Positions 1 to 8,961 of a stretch of DNA of 23,899 nucleotides are shown in pieces; position 1 is the stretch's first letter, and the number at the start of each line of letters is the position of its first letter. A program made the position numbers and the translations under genes. Under the pieces are notes generated by a model. The model did not search any database, was not told the DNA's origin, and saw only the letters and a list, made by a program, of their open reading frames with translations. The stretch comes from Pseudomonadota bacterium (GTDB lineage Bacteria > Pseudomonadota > Alphaproteobacteria > Rhizobiales > Tepidamorphaceae), in contig JAEYRQ010000220.1 in NCBI GenBank assembly GCA_023435545.1, positions 1-23,899 on the forward strand, read 5' to 3'.

Positions 1-68
1 CGATCATGCTGTTCGATCCGGGCCACAATCTCGACGAGCGGATCCTCGCCGAACAGTTCGGCTACTAG
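1..68 (+). CDS. 3' end of probable NAD kinase (partial)
   Basis: An open frame enters from the left edge and stops at TAG 66-68. Its last residues read IMLFDPGHNLDERILAEQFGY. The pattern FDPxHxLxERIxxEQF at the extreme C terminus is what I know from alphaproteobacterial NAD kinases (PpnK/NadK), which phosphorylate NAD to NADP in the cytosol. Only about 21 residues are visible and no catalytic motif lies inside the window, so the call rests on this tail alone. The missing 5' sequence would settle it. Confidence 0.55.
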   Translation, partial: IMLFDPGHNLDERILAEQFGY

Positions 69-141
69 AGCGCTTCAGGTTTCGTTAAGCCTGCCTGCAT
101 ACGGTCGGCTCCTGCGTAGAAGCGCGGGAGTGGAGACGGGA

Positions 142-531
142 ATGTCCGTTGGCGAGAAAAGTGGGACCGAGCATTCCGGCTACTGCGCCGAGAATCTCGG
201 AAAGGTCGTAGTCCATCCGGCCGCCGGGGCTGCGGCTGCCAGGATGGTCAGCGCGCTCGCCGATGAGTTCGACAGGTGGATGGCCGACGAGATTGAAGAA
301 CTGGCACAGACTTACGAAACTGCCTCAATCGGGCGCGCGGAGCGCGCCGAAGAGCTCTGTGTCCTCACCGAGCGGTTGATCGAGCAGGCGAGCCTGCTTG
401 GCCATCCACGCGTGGCGGTTGTCGCGGCACGCCTGCACGAACGCATCCTCACGTTGCCTGGCGACCTTGCGCCACATCACACGTGCGTCGAGAGCGAGAT
501 CGGCGAATTGCGGGATGCGGCGAACCGGTAG
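142..531 (+). CDS. Small helical protein, function unknown
   Basis: The ATG at 142 is preferred over an in-frame GTG at 130 because GGAG at 132-135 sits six bases before the ATG. The product is 129 residues, soluble, with no signal peptide or membrane segment. From about residue 30 it looks mainly alpha-helical, with acidic and arginine-rich helices (DEFDRWMADEIEELAQTY, then ERAEELCVLTERLIEQASLLGHPRVAVVAARLHERIL). The second half vaguely recalls the helical bundle of Hpt phosphotransfer proteins, but I see no clear phospho-acceptor His motif, so I do not assign that function. It lies 73 bases after the probable NAD kinase gene. Its stop lies only 9 bases from the convergent DUF2336 gene. Confidence 0.7.
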   Translation: MSVGEKSGTEHSGYCAENLGKVVVHPAAGAAAARMVSALADEFDRWMADEIEELAQTYETASIGRAERAEELCVLTERLIEQASLLGHPRVAVVAARLHERILTLPGDLAPHHTCVESEIGELRDAANR

Positions 532-540
532 GTCCGCAGC

Positions 541-1686
541 TCACGCCGCCCGAAAATAGCCGCCCGACTCCGCTCGGGCTTCTTCGCGTGCCGCTTCGGT
601 CGCGAGGCGACCCAGCAGCGCCACGAACTCGTCCACCTGACCGCTGGTCAAGGTTTCCGCTCCGACTGCGGTCAGCACGCGCTCCAACATGGCGCGTCCC
701 ATCCGGGCCCGCCCGCCAAGGGTGCCATCGTCGGGCTGGTCGCGAAGCACCTCGATCATCGCCCGGATTGCCGGCAGGGCTCCGATCGCCAGCCCCGACT
801 TGCGGTAGAGCGCGCAAAACCCGGCGCCATTGTCCTGCATAAGTGCGACCACGCGAGCGACCGGAGTGCGTGACAGGTGGCTCAGTGCGTCTTCCACGAA
901 GCGGCGATCGCCTGTGGCCAGAGCGCGGATGATCAATGCGGATTTGAGGCGACCTTCGGCCGCCAGCATCGCGACCAGCGCGCCGCGATGCTCCGCGCGG
1001 CATCCGCTGGCGAGATCGATCACCGCGCGGTCCCGCGCGTCGTCGAGAACCTTCCTGGCCCGCTGCGGCGACAGCCAGTCGCGCTCCAGCACAAGTTCGC
1101 CGAGAGCATCAGACAATCCATCGATCAGCATCTGTCGCAAGGTAACGGGCAGGTCCTGCCGCGCCATCAGAACCTCGCGGACCGCCGGATCGCTGCGGTG
1201 CCGTTCGACCAGGCGGCGCAGCGAGGACACGGAGATCGCCGCCGAGGGATTGGCCAGTAGCGCAAGACAGGCGGTGGGTCCCGACACCTCGATGAGCGCG
1301 GCCGCCAGTCCGACGCCGACATCGCTGCGACTTGCGATCGCGGCGCGCATGCGTTCGCAACCGGCGCCCGCGTAGTCGACGAGCTCGGTCTCGCTGAATA
1401 GCGGCGAGCGGGCCAGCACGATCGTGGAGATGTCGGGCAGATCCTCCGCGAGTCCGCGGATCACCGAACGGGGTGCCTGGGGGCTGTCTCCGAACGCCTG
1501 GGCCAGTGCGAGGCGGACACGCGGCGAGGGATCGTCGAGAACCGCCAGCAACGCTGTCGTGGCCGCCGACCGGTTCTCTGCATCGAGCGGCACCTCGATG
1601 TAGACCCGGACCAGGGCACGGACGATCTCCGCCCGTTGAGACGCTTCCGCCTGCGAAAGCCTGTCCAGGAAACGCCTGACGAGCAT
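541..1686 (-). CDS. DUF2336 family protein
   Basis: The 381-residue product starts MLVRRFLDRLSQAEASQRAEIVRALVRVY and continues with HEAT-like helical pairs (LLAVLDDPSPRVRLALAQAFG; VLARSPLFSETELVDYAG). This matches the alphaproteobacterial DUF2336 family, whose members are around 350-400 residues. The family has no settled biochemical role; helical-repeat architecture suggests protein binding. No signal peptide or membrane segment is visible. The gene stands alone on the minus strand, convergent with the small gene ending at 531, and its leader holds a perfect inverted repeat at 1750-1769. Family assignment is from residue pattern and length; function is unknown. Confidence 0.85.
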   Translation of the reverse strand: MLVRRFLDRLSQAEASQRAEIVRALVRVYIEVPLDAENRSAATTALLAVLDDPSPRVRLALAQAFGDSPQAPRSVIRGLAEDLPDISTIVLARSPLFSETELVDYAGAGCERMRAAIASRSDVGVGLAAALIEVSGPTACLALLANPSAAISVSSLRRLVERHRSDPAVREVLMARQDLPVTLRQMLIDGLSDALGELVLERDWLSPQRARKVLDDARDRAVIDLASGCRAEHRGALVAMLAAEGRLKSALIIRALATGDRRFVEDALSHLSRTPVARVVALMQDNGAGFCALYRKSGLAIGALPAIRAMIEVLRDQPDDGTLGGRARMGRAMLERVLTAVGAETLTSGQVDEFVALLGRLATEAAREEARAESGGYFRAA

Positions 1687-1749
1687 ACTGACGACTCCGG
1701 TGCAGAGGGGCGCTGAGACCCGCCCACCTCTTTCCGGAATTGTCGCTGA

Positions 1750-1769
1750 GAACGCTTAAAGAAGCGTTC
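1750..1769. promoter_or_regulatory. Inverted repeat in the DUF2336 leader
   Basis: GAACGCTT (1750-1757) and AAGCGTTC (1762-1769) form a perfect 8-bp inverted repeat around a 4-base AAAG centre. It lies 64 bases before the DUF2336 start and 29 bases after the stop of the transglycosylase gene, both on the minus strand. No T-run follows on either strand, so it is not a typical intrinsic terminator. An operator for a dimeric regulator or an RNA hairpin are both possible. Confidence 0.45.
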
Positions 1770-1798
1770 ACCATAAAAGCGGCAAAAGACCTTTGAAG

Positions 1799-2773
1799 TC
1801 AGTACACCGGCAGGGAGGGGTCGTCGCGAAACGACCCGGCGGCAACCTGGCCGCGCGCCCGGACTGAACCGGTCACTTCGCTCTTCAGCTTGCCGGTGGC
1901 CACCTCAAGTTCGACGTCGCCGGGCCGACGTGGTCCGTCCGCTGTGACCACGACAGGATCACCTGTGAAGCCCGCCGGACGATCCGCCGAGCCAAGACCG
2001 GACCAGAAGCCGGCCACAGCACGCCCGATCGGTCCGAGGGTGGCCTGCGATCCGGAGTGGAACAGCCCGTGGAAGACGTGATCTTCACTCGCCCGCCCCG
2101 GCTGGAAGGCCAGATACCTGGCGGAGGTCGCCGGTGCGGATGGAGGCTCGCCCTGGAATCCCGAGACCAGGCGCTCATAGACCTGCGCCGCTGTCCGCGC
2201 GTTGCCGTCGCCTGTGTAAAACACCGAACGGTTGGCGGCGGCGGCTTGCGGAAATTGCTCGGCGGCAGAGCGTGCTGGCGCCTGCTCTGCAAGTCTGATG
2301 AGGTCCAGAGCTCCCCGAGCGCCCATGAAATGCGCCACGTAGAGTTCGCCCTCGCTCGGCTCACGTCCGAGGCCGGTGCGCAGGGTCTCCGCATTGCGCA
2401 CGGTCAGTTCGCCGGCCATCAGGGCGGCGGCCTTGGGATCTCGCTTGAGATCCAGGATCTCCTTTAGTGCTGAACGCTCTCCGACGGTGTAGTCGCCGGA
2501 TGCTGTGCGCTGGATCTTGGAGGCGTACGCGCCGTAGCCGTGCTGCTCACCGGCCTCCTTGATCATGGCGATCCAGGTGCTGTCGATGAACTGGAACAGG
2601 CCTGCCGCCGACGACGTTCGCGCCTTTGCCTGCGGATCCAGATTCGACTCGCGGCGGGCCGTCGTCATCAGGTAGTCGAAATCGGCGCCCGTCCGGCGAC
2701 TGGCATGCTTCAGCGCTGGCCCGACGCCCGACGTCGTGTCCTCGCTTGAACCGATCGACGTGAACAGGAACAT
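1799..2773 (-). CDS. Lytic transglycosylase, SLT domain
   Basis: A 324-residue protein with a soluble lytic transglycosylase (goose-lysozyme-like) fold near its N terminus. Residues about 20-80 read LKHASRRTGADFDYLMTTARRESNLDPQAKA..SSAAGLFQFIDSTW. Glu42 in ARRESNLDP is the expected catalytic acid, and the following GLFQFIDSTW is the typical second SLT motif. Such enzymes cleave peptidoglycan between MurNAc and GlcNAc. The C-terminal half, about residues 200-324, is low in recognisable domains. ATG 2773 is chosen because the family starts shortly before the catalytic helix; an in-frame GTG at 2800 would add nine residues, and neither start has a strong Shine-Dalgarno. The short N terminus FLFTSIG is not a convincing signal peptide, so export is unclear. 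It diverges from the CitE-like gene. Confidence 0.85.
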   Translation of the reverse strand: MFLFTSIGSSEDTTSGVGPALKHASRRTGADFDYLMTTARRESNLDPQAKARTSSAAGLFQFIDSTWIAMIKEAGEQHGYGAYASKIQRTASGDYTVGERSALKEILDLKRDPKAAALMAGELTVRNAETLRTGLGREPSEGELYVAHFMGARGALDLIRLAEQAPARSAAEQFPQAAAANRSVFYTGDGNARTAAQVYERLVSGFQGEPPSAPATSARYLAFQPGRASEDHVFHGLFHSGSQATLGPIGRAVAGFWSGLGSADRPAGFTGDPVVVTADGPRRPGDVELEVATGKLKSEVTGSVRARGQVAAGSFRDDPSLPVY

Positions 2774-2837
2774 CCCGGTAAACTTTGCCCCTCGGCCCAC
2801 AGGTAATCCGATCAGGAGGCACCGTGAATGGGTATGG

Positions 2838-2852
2838 TAAACGACCCGTTAA
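2838..2852. promoter_or_regulatory. CtrA-like site between divergent genes
   Basis: TAAA-CGACCCG-TTAA lies at 2838-2852. On the minus strand this reads TTAA-N7-TTTA, one mismatch from the TTAA-N7-TTAA recognition site known for the alphaproteobacterial cell-cycle regulator CtrA. It sits in the 130-bp intergenic region between the transglycosylase (minus) and the CitE-like lyase (plus). The match is short and could be chance; it is listed because peptidoglycan remodelling genes are plausible CtrA targets. Confidence 0.25.
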
Positions 2853-2903
2853 TGGGGCGCGCCTGTAGCTGGGTCGATTAAACCGAATCTTGGAGGAATA
2901 CCG

Positions 2904-3794
2904 TTGCGGTCCTTGCTGTTTGTTCCCGGCGACAGTCCGCGGAAGTTCACCCGCGCGATGGAGAGCGGCGCCGATGCGCTGATTCTGGATCTCGAGGATT
3001 CGGTGGCCCCGGGCAGCAAGGCGCAGGCGCGCGAGATCACCGCCGGCCTGCTTGCGGAAACCCGGCACCAAGGCGACCGCCCTCGCCTCTATGTCCGGGT
3101 CAATGCCCTCGATACCGGGATGACGGATGCCGATCTCGACGCGGTGATCCCGCTGGAACCCGACGGCATCATGCTGCCAAAATCGTCGAAGGGCGCCGAT
3201 GTCATGCTGCTCGACGCCAAAGTGACGACATCCGAGGCTCTGGCCGGGATTGAGGACGGACGCACCCGAATCGTAGCCATCGTCACCGAGACGGCCGCCT
3301 CGCTGTTCGGCCTCGGTACCTACGACGGCTCGAGCGCGCGGCTGGAAGGCATGACCTGGGGCGGCGAGGACCTGTCCGCGGACATTGGTTCGATCTCAAA
3401 TCGTGACGCTGCCGGCAACTATACGGATCTCTACCGGTTGGCCCGCGCGCTCTGCCTGGCGGGGGCGGCGGCCGCAGGCGTCCTGCCCATCGATTCGGTC
3501 TATACGGACTTCCGCGATAGTGAAGGGCTGCGCCGGGAATGCGATGACGCCGTCCGCGACGGATTCGTCGCCAAGATGGCCATCCATCCGGACCAAATCG
3601 CAGTCATCAATGAGGTGTTCACGCCATCCGCGGAAGCGATGCGCGAGGCGGACGCCGTCATACGGGTCATGGCCGAGGCCGGCGATGCCGGCGTCGCCAG
3701 CCTGAAAGGCCGGATGATCGACCGGCCGCATCTGCGGCGCGCCGAGCGGATCCTCGACCGTGCCAGGGCGGCCCGGCGGCACGACCGGGCCTGA
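2904..3794 (+). CDS. HpcH/HpaI aldolase/citrate lyase (CitE-like) family
   Basis: The 296-residue product opens RSLLFVPGDSPRKFTRAMES and continues ADALILDLEDSVAP, the hallmark of the CitE-like branch of the HpcH/HpaI TIM-barrel family. Members of this branch in alphaproteobacteria act as malyl-CoA, methylmalyl-CoA or citramalyl-CoA lyases or thioesterases; the exact substrate cannot be read here. Expected Mg-binding acids are Glu129 (VTETAASLF) and Asp156 (WGGEDLSADIG), and the C-terminal KMAIHPDQIAVINEVF segment is also typical. The start is TTG at 2904: GGAGGA at 2892-2897 stands six bases before it, and family alignment begins exactly at RSLLFVPG. No cit operon partners flank it, so a role in citrate fermentation is unlikely. 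Confidence 0.88.
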   Translation: MRSLLFVPGDSPRKFTRAMESGADALILDLEDSVAPGSKAQAREITAGLLAETRHQGDRPRLYVRVNALDTGMTDADLDAVIPLEPDGIMLPKSSKGADVMLLDAKVTTSEALAGIEDGRTRIVAIVTETAASLFGLGTYDGSSARLEGMTWGGEDLSADIGSISNRDAAGNYTDLYRLARALCLAGAAAAGVLPIDSVYTDFRDSEGLRRECDDAVRDGFVAKMAIHPDQIAVINEVFTPSAEAMREADAVIRVMAEAGDAGVASLKGRMIDRPHLRRAERILDRARAARRHDRA

Positions 3795-3812
3795 TAGACC
3801 CCGCGGCGGAGT

Positions 3813-5498
3813 TCAGGCCGCCTTCAACCGATCGAGGAACTCTGCGACCTCCGAACTCAGGCGGTCCGCGCCCTGACCGAGGTCACAGGCAGCCCGCAGC
3901 ATCTGGTCGGCAGCGCTGCCGGTCTCGCCGGCGGCGCGACTGACCTCTGCGGTATTCTCTGAGACGTCCTCAGTGCCGCGAGCGGCCAGCTGGATGTTCC
4001 GGGCGATTTCGCGTGTTGCCGCGCCCTGCTCCTCGACGGCCGCCGCCACCGCGGCGGCGATCTCGCTCAGTTCGTTGATGCGCGAGCCAATCCCACCGAT
4101 TGCCGCCACCGCGCCATCGGTCGCTCCCTGGATCGCTGCGATCTGACCCGAGATCTCCTCGGTTGCCTTGGCGGTCTGCTCCGCCAGTGTCTTCACTTCC
4201 GCAGCGACGACGGCAAACCCCCTGCCCGCCTCTCCAGCTCGCGCCGCTTCGATCGTCGCATTCAGTGCGAGCAGATTGGTCTGGCCGGCTATGGTGTTGA
4301 TCAGTTCGACCACGTCGCCGATCTTCTGGGCGGCCTCGGACAGGCTCCGGACCTGGTCGTTGGTGCGCTGAGCTTCGGAAACCGCCTCCGCAGCCCTGGC
4401 CGACGATGTCGCAACCTGCTGCGAGATTTCGTCGATCGAGGAATTCAGTTCCTCCGCGGCCGATGCAACCGTTTGAACGTTCGACGACGCTTCAGCGGTT
4501 GCGGACGTGACCACCGCACTACGCTGCTGGGCGTGTTCGGCGGACACCGCAAGCGCGCGAGCGACCTCTTCGACGCGACGGGTGCTGTCGGCGACCTGTC
4601 CGATGACGCTGCCAACCGTCTCCTCGAAGGTTCTGGCCATTGCCTGCATCGCCTGCCGCTTCTCGGCTTCCGATTGCTCGCGGCTCCGGGATGTCTGCGC
4701 CTCCATCTCCCGCACCTTCTCGGCGTTCTCCTTGAAGACCTGCACGGCGCGGGCCATGTGGCCGATCTCGTCGTTCCGGCCGGCGGCCGGGATCTCCACG
4801 TCGAGACGGTCCTCCGCCAGGGCGTTCATAGCCTCGCGTAAACCGCCCAGGGGCGCGAACATCCGCCGCAGCACGAAAAGGGTCGCGGCAGCGATCACCA
4901 GGACGCCGCCGATTGCGAGCAGAACGGCGATGAGGATCGTCCGCTCCACGTCCGCGAAGAACTCGTCCTTCTTCACTCCCACATACATGACACCGATAGT
5001 ATTGCCGCTGGCATCACGGATCGGATCGTAGCCCGTGTAGTAGGCGGTCCCGAGGATATCGGCTTCGCCTCGATACGGCTGCCCGCGGCCAAAGACCGAA
5101 TCGTGAGCTGCGTTACGGGCGAGCTGAGTGCCGACCGCGCGGCCGGATCCATCCGGCTTCATCACGTTGGTCGTGATGCGGGTGTCGCCCTGGAAGACCG
5201 TTGCGGTGCCACCGACGAGCTTCTGCACCGTGTCGACCGGCGCGTAGAAGTCATTCAGCACCACATCGCCGACCATCATCCTGCCGTCGACGATCGAGAA
5301 CCCGTCGCCGTGGCTGCCGACGACTTCCCAGGCGACGCGCATATTGGTGTCGAGTCGCTCGAGGCCCTGGCGTTCGGCGTACTGGCGCACCATCCAAGCG
5401 GTCGTCGCGATGATCAGCCCTCCGAGCAGCACGAGTGCACCAACGGTGAGTACAATCGTCTTGCCCGCGAGCGAGCGCGGCATGATGTCGATCTTCAT
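3813..5498 (-). CDS. Methyl-accepting chemotaxis protein (Cache-HAMP-MA)
   Basis: A 561-residue chemoreceptor. A first membrane helix spans about residues 14-36. A periplasmic single-Cache sensor covers about 40-185 and contains [18 protein letters not shown], a hinge [16 protein letters not shown] and [14 protein letters not shown] second membrane helix lies at about 190-212, then HAMP, then a long coiled-coil signalling domain with the conserved tip [33 protein letters not shown]. That tip binds CheA and CheW. The C terminus (EFLDRLKAA) lacks a CheR-tethering pentapeptide. ATG 5498 is chosen with GGGGG just upstream; the frame continues upstream but that stretch is low-complexity and would precede the membrane anchor. 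No che genes are nearby, so this is an orphan receptor. The ligand is unknown; the Cache type commonly binds small organic acids. Confidence 0.93.
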   Translation of the reverse strand: MKIDIMPRSLAGKTIVLTVGALVLLGGLIIATTAWMVRQYAERQGLERLDTNMRVAWEVVGSHGDGFSIVDGRMMVGDVVLNDFYAPVDTVQKLVGGTATVFQGDTRITTNVMKPDGSGRAVGTQLARNAAHDSVFGRGQPYRGEADILGTAYYTGYDPIRDASGNTIGVMYVGVKKDEFFADVERTILIAVLLAIGGVLVIAAATLFVLRRMFAPLGGLREAMNALAEDRLDVEIPAAGRNDEIGHMARAVQVFKENAEKVREMEAQTSRSREQSEAEKRQAMQAMARTFEETVGSVIGQVADSTRRVEEVARALAVSAEHAQQRSAVVTSATAEASSNVQTVASAAEELNSSIDEISQQVATSSARAAEAVSEAQRTNDQVRSLSEAAQKIGDVVELINTIAGQTNLLALNATIEAARAGEAGRGFAVVAAEVKTLAEQTAKATEEISGQIAAIQGATDGAVAAIGGIGSRINELSEIAAAVAAAVEEQGAATREIARNIQLAARGTEDVSENTAEVSRAAGETGSAADQMLRAACDLGQGADRLSSEVAEFLDRLKAA

Positions 5499-5557
5499 AT
5501 TCCCCCAACCCGGTCCAGTGTTTTCACTTTGCCGTCCAATGAAAGTCCGGGCGGCAG

Positions 5558-5575
5558 GTAAAATTTTACTTAAGT
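5558..5575. promoter_or_regulatory. Overlapping AT-rich palindromes before the chemoreceptor
   Basis: GTAAAATTTTAC (5558-5569) is a perfect 12-base palindrome and overlaps ACTTAAGT (5568-5575), a perfect 8-base palindrome. They stand in an unusually AT-rich patch inside the 97-bp gap between the cyclase stop (5596) and the chemoreceptor start (5498), both minus. The position suits an operator or promoter element for the chemoreceptor gene. No regulator is identified. Confidence 0.4.
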
Positions 5576-5595
5576 GAATTGCCGACGGTGGCGGC

Positions 5596-8500
5596 CTACC
5601 TCTGCAGATCGTCCCCGATACGCGCGACGCTGGCCTCAAGGATGCCGGCGAGTTGAGACATGCCGATCCGCTTGCCGACGTCGGCGAGTGCGACCGCGGT
5701 CGCCACTCCGCCTTCATCCGTCAGTCCGGCCATCGCACGAGCCCAGTCTGCGACGTAGCCTGACCAGGCAGTCGGTTCGGCTGCCACCGCGGCCTCGAGC
5801 GCGGAGGCCCAGTCTTTCGCGCGTTCGGATCGGCCGCAGAGCGCGTCGGCCTCAATGAGCGCCCGATAGAAGAACAGGTAGCAATGGGCCATGGCACCAG
5901 CGTCGAGGATCTCGCACGCCTCGCCGATGGCAGCCTCGCGCTCCGCCTCATTGTCACTTGCGGCCGCGATCTGGCCGAGCACAACAGGCAGCATGTAGGA
6001 TCGTCCTGCGCCTGTCTCCGCCAGCGTTCTGCCATGCCGGGCCAGTTCAATGGCCGCCTCCCGCCGACCTTCGCCACGCAATGCCCATGCGAGGAAGGCG
6101 CTGTTCTCCGCCTGGAAGCGCGTTGCACCTAGTCCTACGGCTATCTCGTTGGCGCGCTCGATCTCGGCCCGCGCCCGCTGCCAGTCGCCCGCTTCGACCG
6201 CCAGCAGGAATCGGACGTGGCGGCAGATCATCTCCGGGCGAACTGCACCGGCGCGGCGTGCCGCCTCCAGCGTCTCGCCGGCGATGCGCTCCGCCTCGGC
6301 CGGCTCGCCATCGAGAAAGCACAGGATCGCCAGCATGGGCGCGTTGGCGATCGCCACCCGGCCAAGACCGGCTTCGCGCGCAAGCCGCACGCAACGTTCG
6401 AACATGTCGCGGGCGGACCGCATGAGGCCGACGGTATAGGCCGCATCGCCCAGCCCGCCGAGTGCGGCGATCTCGGCCTCCACCGATCCCGCCTCGCGCG
6501 CCAGCGCCAGCGCCAGCTTGTGCTCGGCGAGACATTCGTCGAACCGACCCTGCGGGAAGAGCAGATTGCCCCGCAGATGGTGAATTTGGGCGCGCTCGAG
6601 CAGGAGTCCCCCCGCTTCGGCCCGCGCCTCCGCCTGCGCCAGCGTGGCCGCGGCCTCTACGAGGTCGTCGGTGACGCGCTGGCATTGTGCCCGTCCGATC
6701 TTTGCCCGGCAGCGGGCCGCATCGTCCGGAGCGATCTCCAGTGCTTCCAGGAATGCGGCATCCGCCGCCGCCACCTCGCCGCTGGCCAGCAGAATCTCGC
6801 CGCGCTTCTCGGTCAGCGCGAAACGATCCGACGCATCGCCGGCAGCGCCGAGTCCCCGGTTTGCCAGCGAAAGCGCCCGGCTGCTGTTGCCGCGCACAAG
6901 TTCCTCCGTGGCGAGTTGGAGGAACACCGCTGCGGCGGCCGGATCGCCCGCCCGCTCCAGATGCTCCGCGTGAAGGTGTCGGTCCCGCTCCGCCACGATC
7001 GCCGCCGCCTTGCCGTGCAGGGCCGACCGCCGACTGGCCGGCAGGCTGTCGTAGACGGCCTCGCGGATCAATGCGTGAGCGAACCGCAGTGCTGTTCCGT
7101 CGGGTTTGAGCAGATGGGCCGCGACGAGCGGTGAGGGCTCGTAGTCTGCCGCGAGCAGCGCTCTCAGATCGTTGGACTCGAACCGATCGCCGAGGACGGC
7201 TGCGACCTGCAGCGCATGCTTGTCCACTGGAGCAAGCCGGTCCAGGCGGGCGAACACCAGACTGCGGATGCTGGTCGGCAGCGCTTCACGTCCGCGGTCA
7301 CCGACATGATGGATCAATTGGACGAGGAACAGTGGGTTCCCCTCCGCCCGCCGGACAATATCGCCCAGCCGCAGCGGATCGGTCGCGTGCAGCACGGTTG
7401 CGAGTTCGAGCGCCGCCTCCTCCCCCAGCGGCGACAGGTCGATGGTCGCCAGCGGCGTGGCACCGATCGCGGCACGCCATAGATGGTCGATCGGATCGTT
7501 GTCCGGCCGCCCCGTGAGAAGCATCACCGCCGGAGCGCCTGCCAGATCCCCGGCGACACCCGCCAGTCCGGCAAGCGTCTCCGCATCGGCCCAATGAACG
7601 TCCTCGACGATGAGACAGAGCGGGCGACGCGCCGCGGCCGCGGCCGCCAGCCGTCCCAGCACGGCTGCCCTGCGCTGCCGGCGCACGTCGGGGGCGAGCA
7701 AGGCGGCCAGCTCCGCAAGATCGGGCGGGACCGGACGGTCGAGCAGTTCGGCGCAGGTAGCCCGCTCCTCGTCCGCGAGCACGCCCGCGCCGACCAGCGC
7801 CCCCACGGCGTCGGTCACGGCCACGTCGCTTGCGCCAGAAGACAGTCCCAGCAAGCCTTCGGAAAGCTCGCGGGCGGCATCCTGGCGGCGGCCTCCCCCA
7901 AAATCGAGAACAGCCGCCTTGGCCACGGCCGCGCCGGCGGCCCGTGCATATTCGTCAAAGGCTTCGGCCAGGCGACTCTTGCCGATGCCCGCCTGCCCGC
8001 GCAGATAGATCACCTGGCCCAGGCGATTGGCAACGCAATCCTCCAGAAGACTGGTCAAGTGGCGCATCTCACGCTGCCGACCGATGAGCGGGACTGCTGC
8101 CCGCGCCTCGCCCGTCCGCGCGGCAAGGAGCCTACAGGCGGAAACCGGCTCGGCCACGCCATCGAGTTGCATCGCGCCGCACGGTTCCAGCTCGAAGCGT
8201 GCCTCGATCGTCCGACCGAGGCTGTCGGTGATAAGGATTTCGCCAGCGCGCGCCGCATCGCACAGCCTCGCGGCCAGGTTCACCGAGGGGCCGATGACCG
8301 TATAGTCGCGGCGCAGTTCGCTGCCGAATGTAGCCGCCATGACCACTCCCTCGGCCAATCCGGCGTGGGTGTCGAGTTCCGGCCGGCCCTGATCGGCTGC
8401 AATACGGGCGACCGCCTCGCGGATATCGATAGCCGCTGCGGCTGCGCGCCACGCATCGTCCGCGTGGGCTAGCGGTGCGCCGAACAATGCCATCACGCAG

Positions 8501-8853
8501 TCGCCGATGTGCTTGTCGACCGTCCCGCCGCGGCTCGCCACCGCCGCATCGGCGGCTGCGAAGAAGGCATCGAGGATCGCCGCGGTGCGTTCCGGCTCGA
8601 GCCGGGCCGCGAGCGCCGTATAGCCGGTGAGATCGCAGAACAGCACAGTGACCGGACGCATCTCGCCGGTAGGCTGCTGCCTGGCCGGCGGCGGCTGCGC
8701 GAATTCCAGCGCAGCGCCGCACTCGCCGCAGAAGCGGTCCTCCGGACCGTTCGCCGCGCCACAGGCCCGGCACGCGATGCCCAGCGGAGCACCGCAGGCG
8801 GAGCAGAAGCGCCGCCCGGTGCGATTGTCCGTACCGCAGGCCCGGCACTGCAT
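5596..8853 (-). CDS. Zinc-ribbon/class III cyclase/AAA ATPase/TPR protein
   Basis: A 1085-residue multidomain protein. Two zinc ribbons come first (Cys3, 6, 17, 20 and Cys28, 31, 42, 45). A class III nucleotide cyclase follows at about 65-240, with metal-binding Asp74 in [10 protein letters not shown] and Asp118 in [13 protein letters not shown], and the late motif [18 protein letters not shown] at 184-201. Lys114 suits ATP as substrate. Next is an AAA_16-type ATPase with Walker A GQAGIGKS (286-293) and Walker [13 protein letters not shown] (412-423). The C-terminal half is TPR-like helical repeats. All catalytic residues look present, so cAMP production is plausible, controlled by the ATPase/TPR part. 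The family is widespread but mostly uncharacterised. It lies between thrS and the chemoreceptor, all minus. No clear Shine-Dalgarno precedes ATG 8853. Confidence 0.92.
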   Translation of the reverse strand: MQCRACGTDNRTGRRFCSACGAPLGIACRACGAANGPEDRFCGECGAALEFAQPPPARQQPTGEMRPVTVLFCDLTGYTALAARLEPERTAAILDAFFAAADAAVASRGGTVDKHIGDCVMALFGAPLAHADDAWRAAAAAIDIREAVARIAADQGRPELDTHAGLAEGVVMAATFGSELRRDYTVIGPSVNLAARLCDAARAGEILITDSLGRTIEARFELEPCGAMQLDGVAEPVSACRLLAARTGEARAAVPLIGRQREMRHLTSLLEDCVANRLGQVIYLRGQAGIGKSRLAEAFDEYARAAGAAVAKAAVLDFGGGRRQDAARELSEGLLGLSSGASDVAVTDAVGALVGAGVLADEERATCAELLDRPVPPDLAELAALLAPDVRRQRRAAVLGRLAAAAAARRPLCLIVEDVHWADAETLAGLAGVAGDLAGAPAVMLLTGRPDNDPIDHLWRAAIGATPLATIDLSPLGEEAALELATVLHATDPLRLGDIVRRAEGNPLFLVQLIHHVGDRGREALPTSIRSLVFARLDRLAPVDKHALQVAAVLGDRFESNDLRALLAADYEPSPLVAAHLLKPDGTALRFAHALIREAVYDSLPASRRSALHGKAAAIVAERDRHLHAEHLERAGDPAAAAVFLQLATEELVRGNSSRALSLANRGLGAAGDASDRFALTEKRGEILLASGEVAAADAAFLEALEIAPDDAARCRAKIGRAQCQRVTDDLVEAAATLAQAEARAEAGGLLLERAQIHHLRGNLLFPQGRFDECLAEHKLALALAREAGSVEAEIAALGGLGDAAYTVGLMRSARDMFERCVRLAREAGLGRVAIANAPMLAILCFLDGEPAEAERIAGETLEAARRAGAVRPEMICRHVRFLLAVEAGDWQRARAEIERANEIAVGLGATRFQAENSAFLAWALRGEGRREAAIELARHGRTLAETGAGRSYMLPVVLGQIAAASDNEAEREAAIGEACEILDAGAMAHCYLFFYRALIEADALCGRSERAKDWASALEAAVAAEPTAWSGYVADWARAMAGLTDEGGVATAVALADVGKRIGMSQLAGILEASVARIGDDLQR

Positions 8854-8859
8854 CGAAGA

Positions 8860-8930
8860 GGCACCGCAAAAGCCGCTGCGGTGCCATTATGCGCCTAGGC
8901 GGTATCGGCCGCCAGCAGCATTGGCGGCCG
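8860..8930 (-). other. Two hairpins between thrS and the cyclase gene
   Basis: The 108-bp gap contains two perfect stems. GGCACCGC (8860-8867) pairs with GCGGTGCC (8878-8885) around a 10-base loop. CGGCCGCCA (8906-8914) pairs with TGGCGGCCG (8922-8930) around a 7-base loop. Neither is followed by a T-run in the minus-strand reading direction. The one at 8906-8930 could slow or end transcription after thrS; the one at 8860-8885 lies directly in the cyclase leader and might affect its translation. Confidence 0.4.
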
Positions 8931-8961
8931 GCCCGCCACGCGCGGGCGGCAGGAGCCGGGG

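Noticed and set aside
5499..5717. N-terminal extension of the chemoreceptor to 5717
   Set aside because: The extension would overlap the end of the cyclase gene, is low-complexity, and would place 73 residues before the membrane anchor. ATG 5498 fits the family.
6217..8472. Long plus-strand frames (305 and 329 codons) opposite the cyclase gene
   Set aside because: They are antisense shadows of a multidomain protein with intact catalytic motifs on the minus strand.
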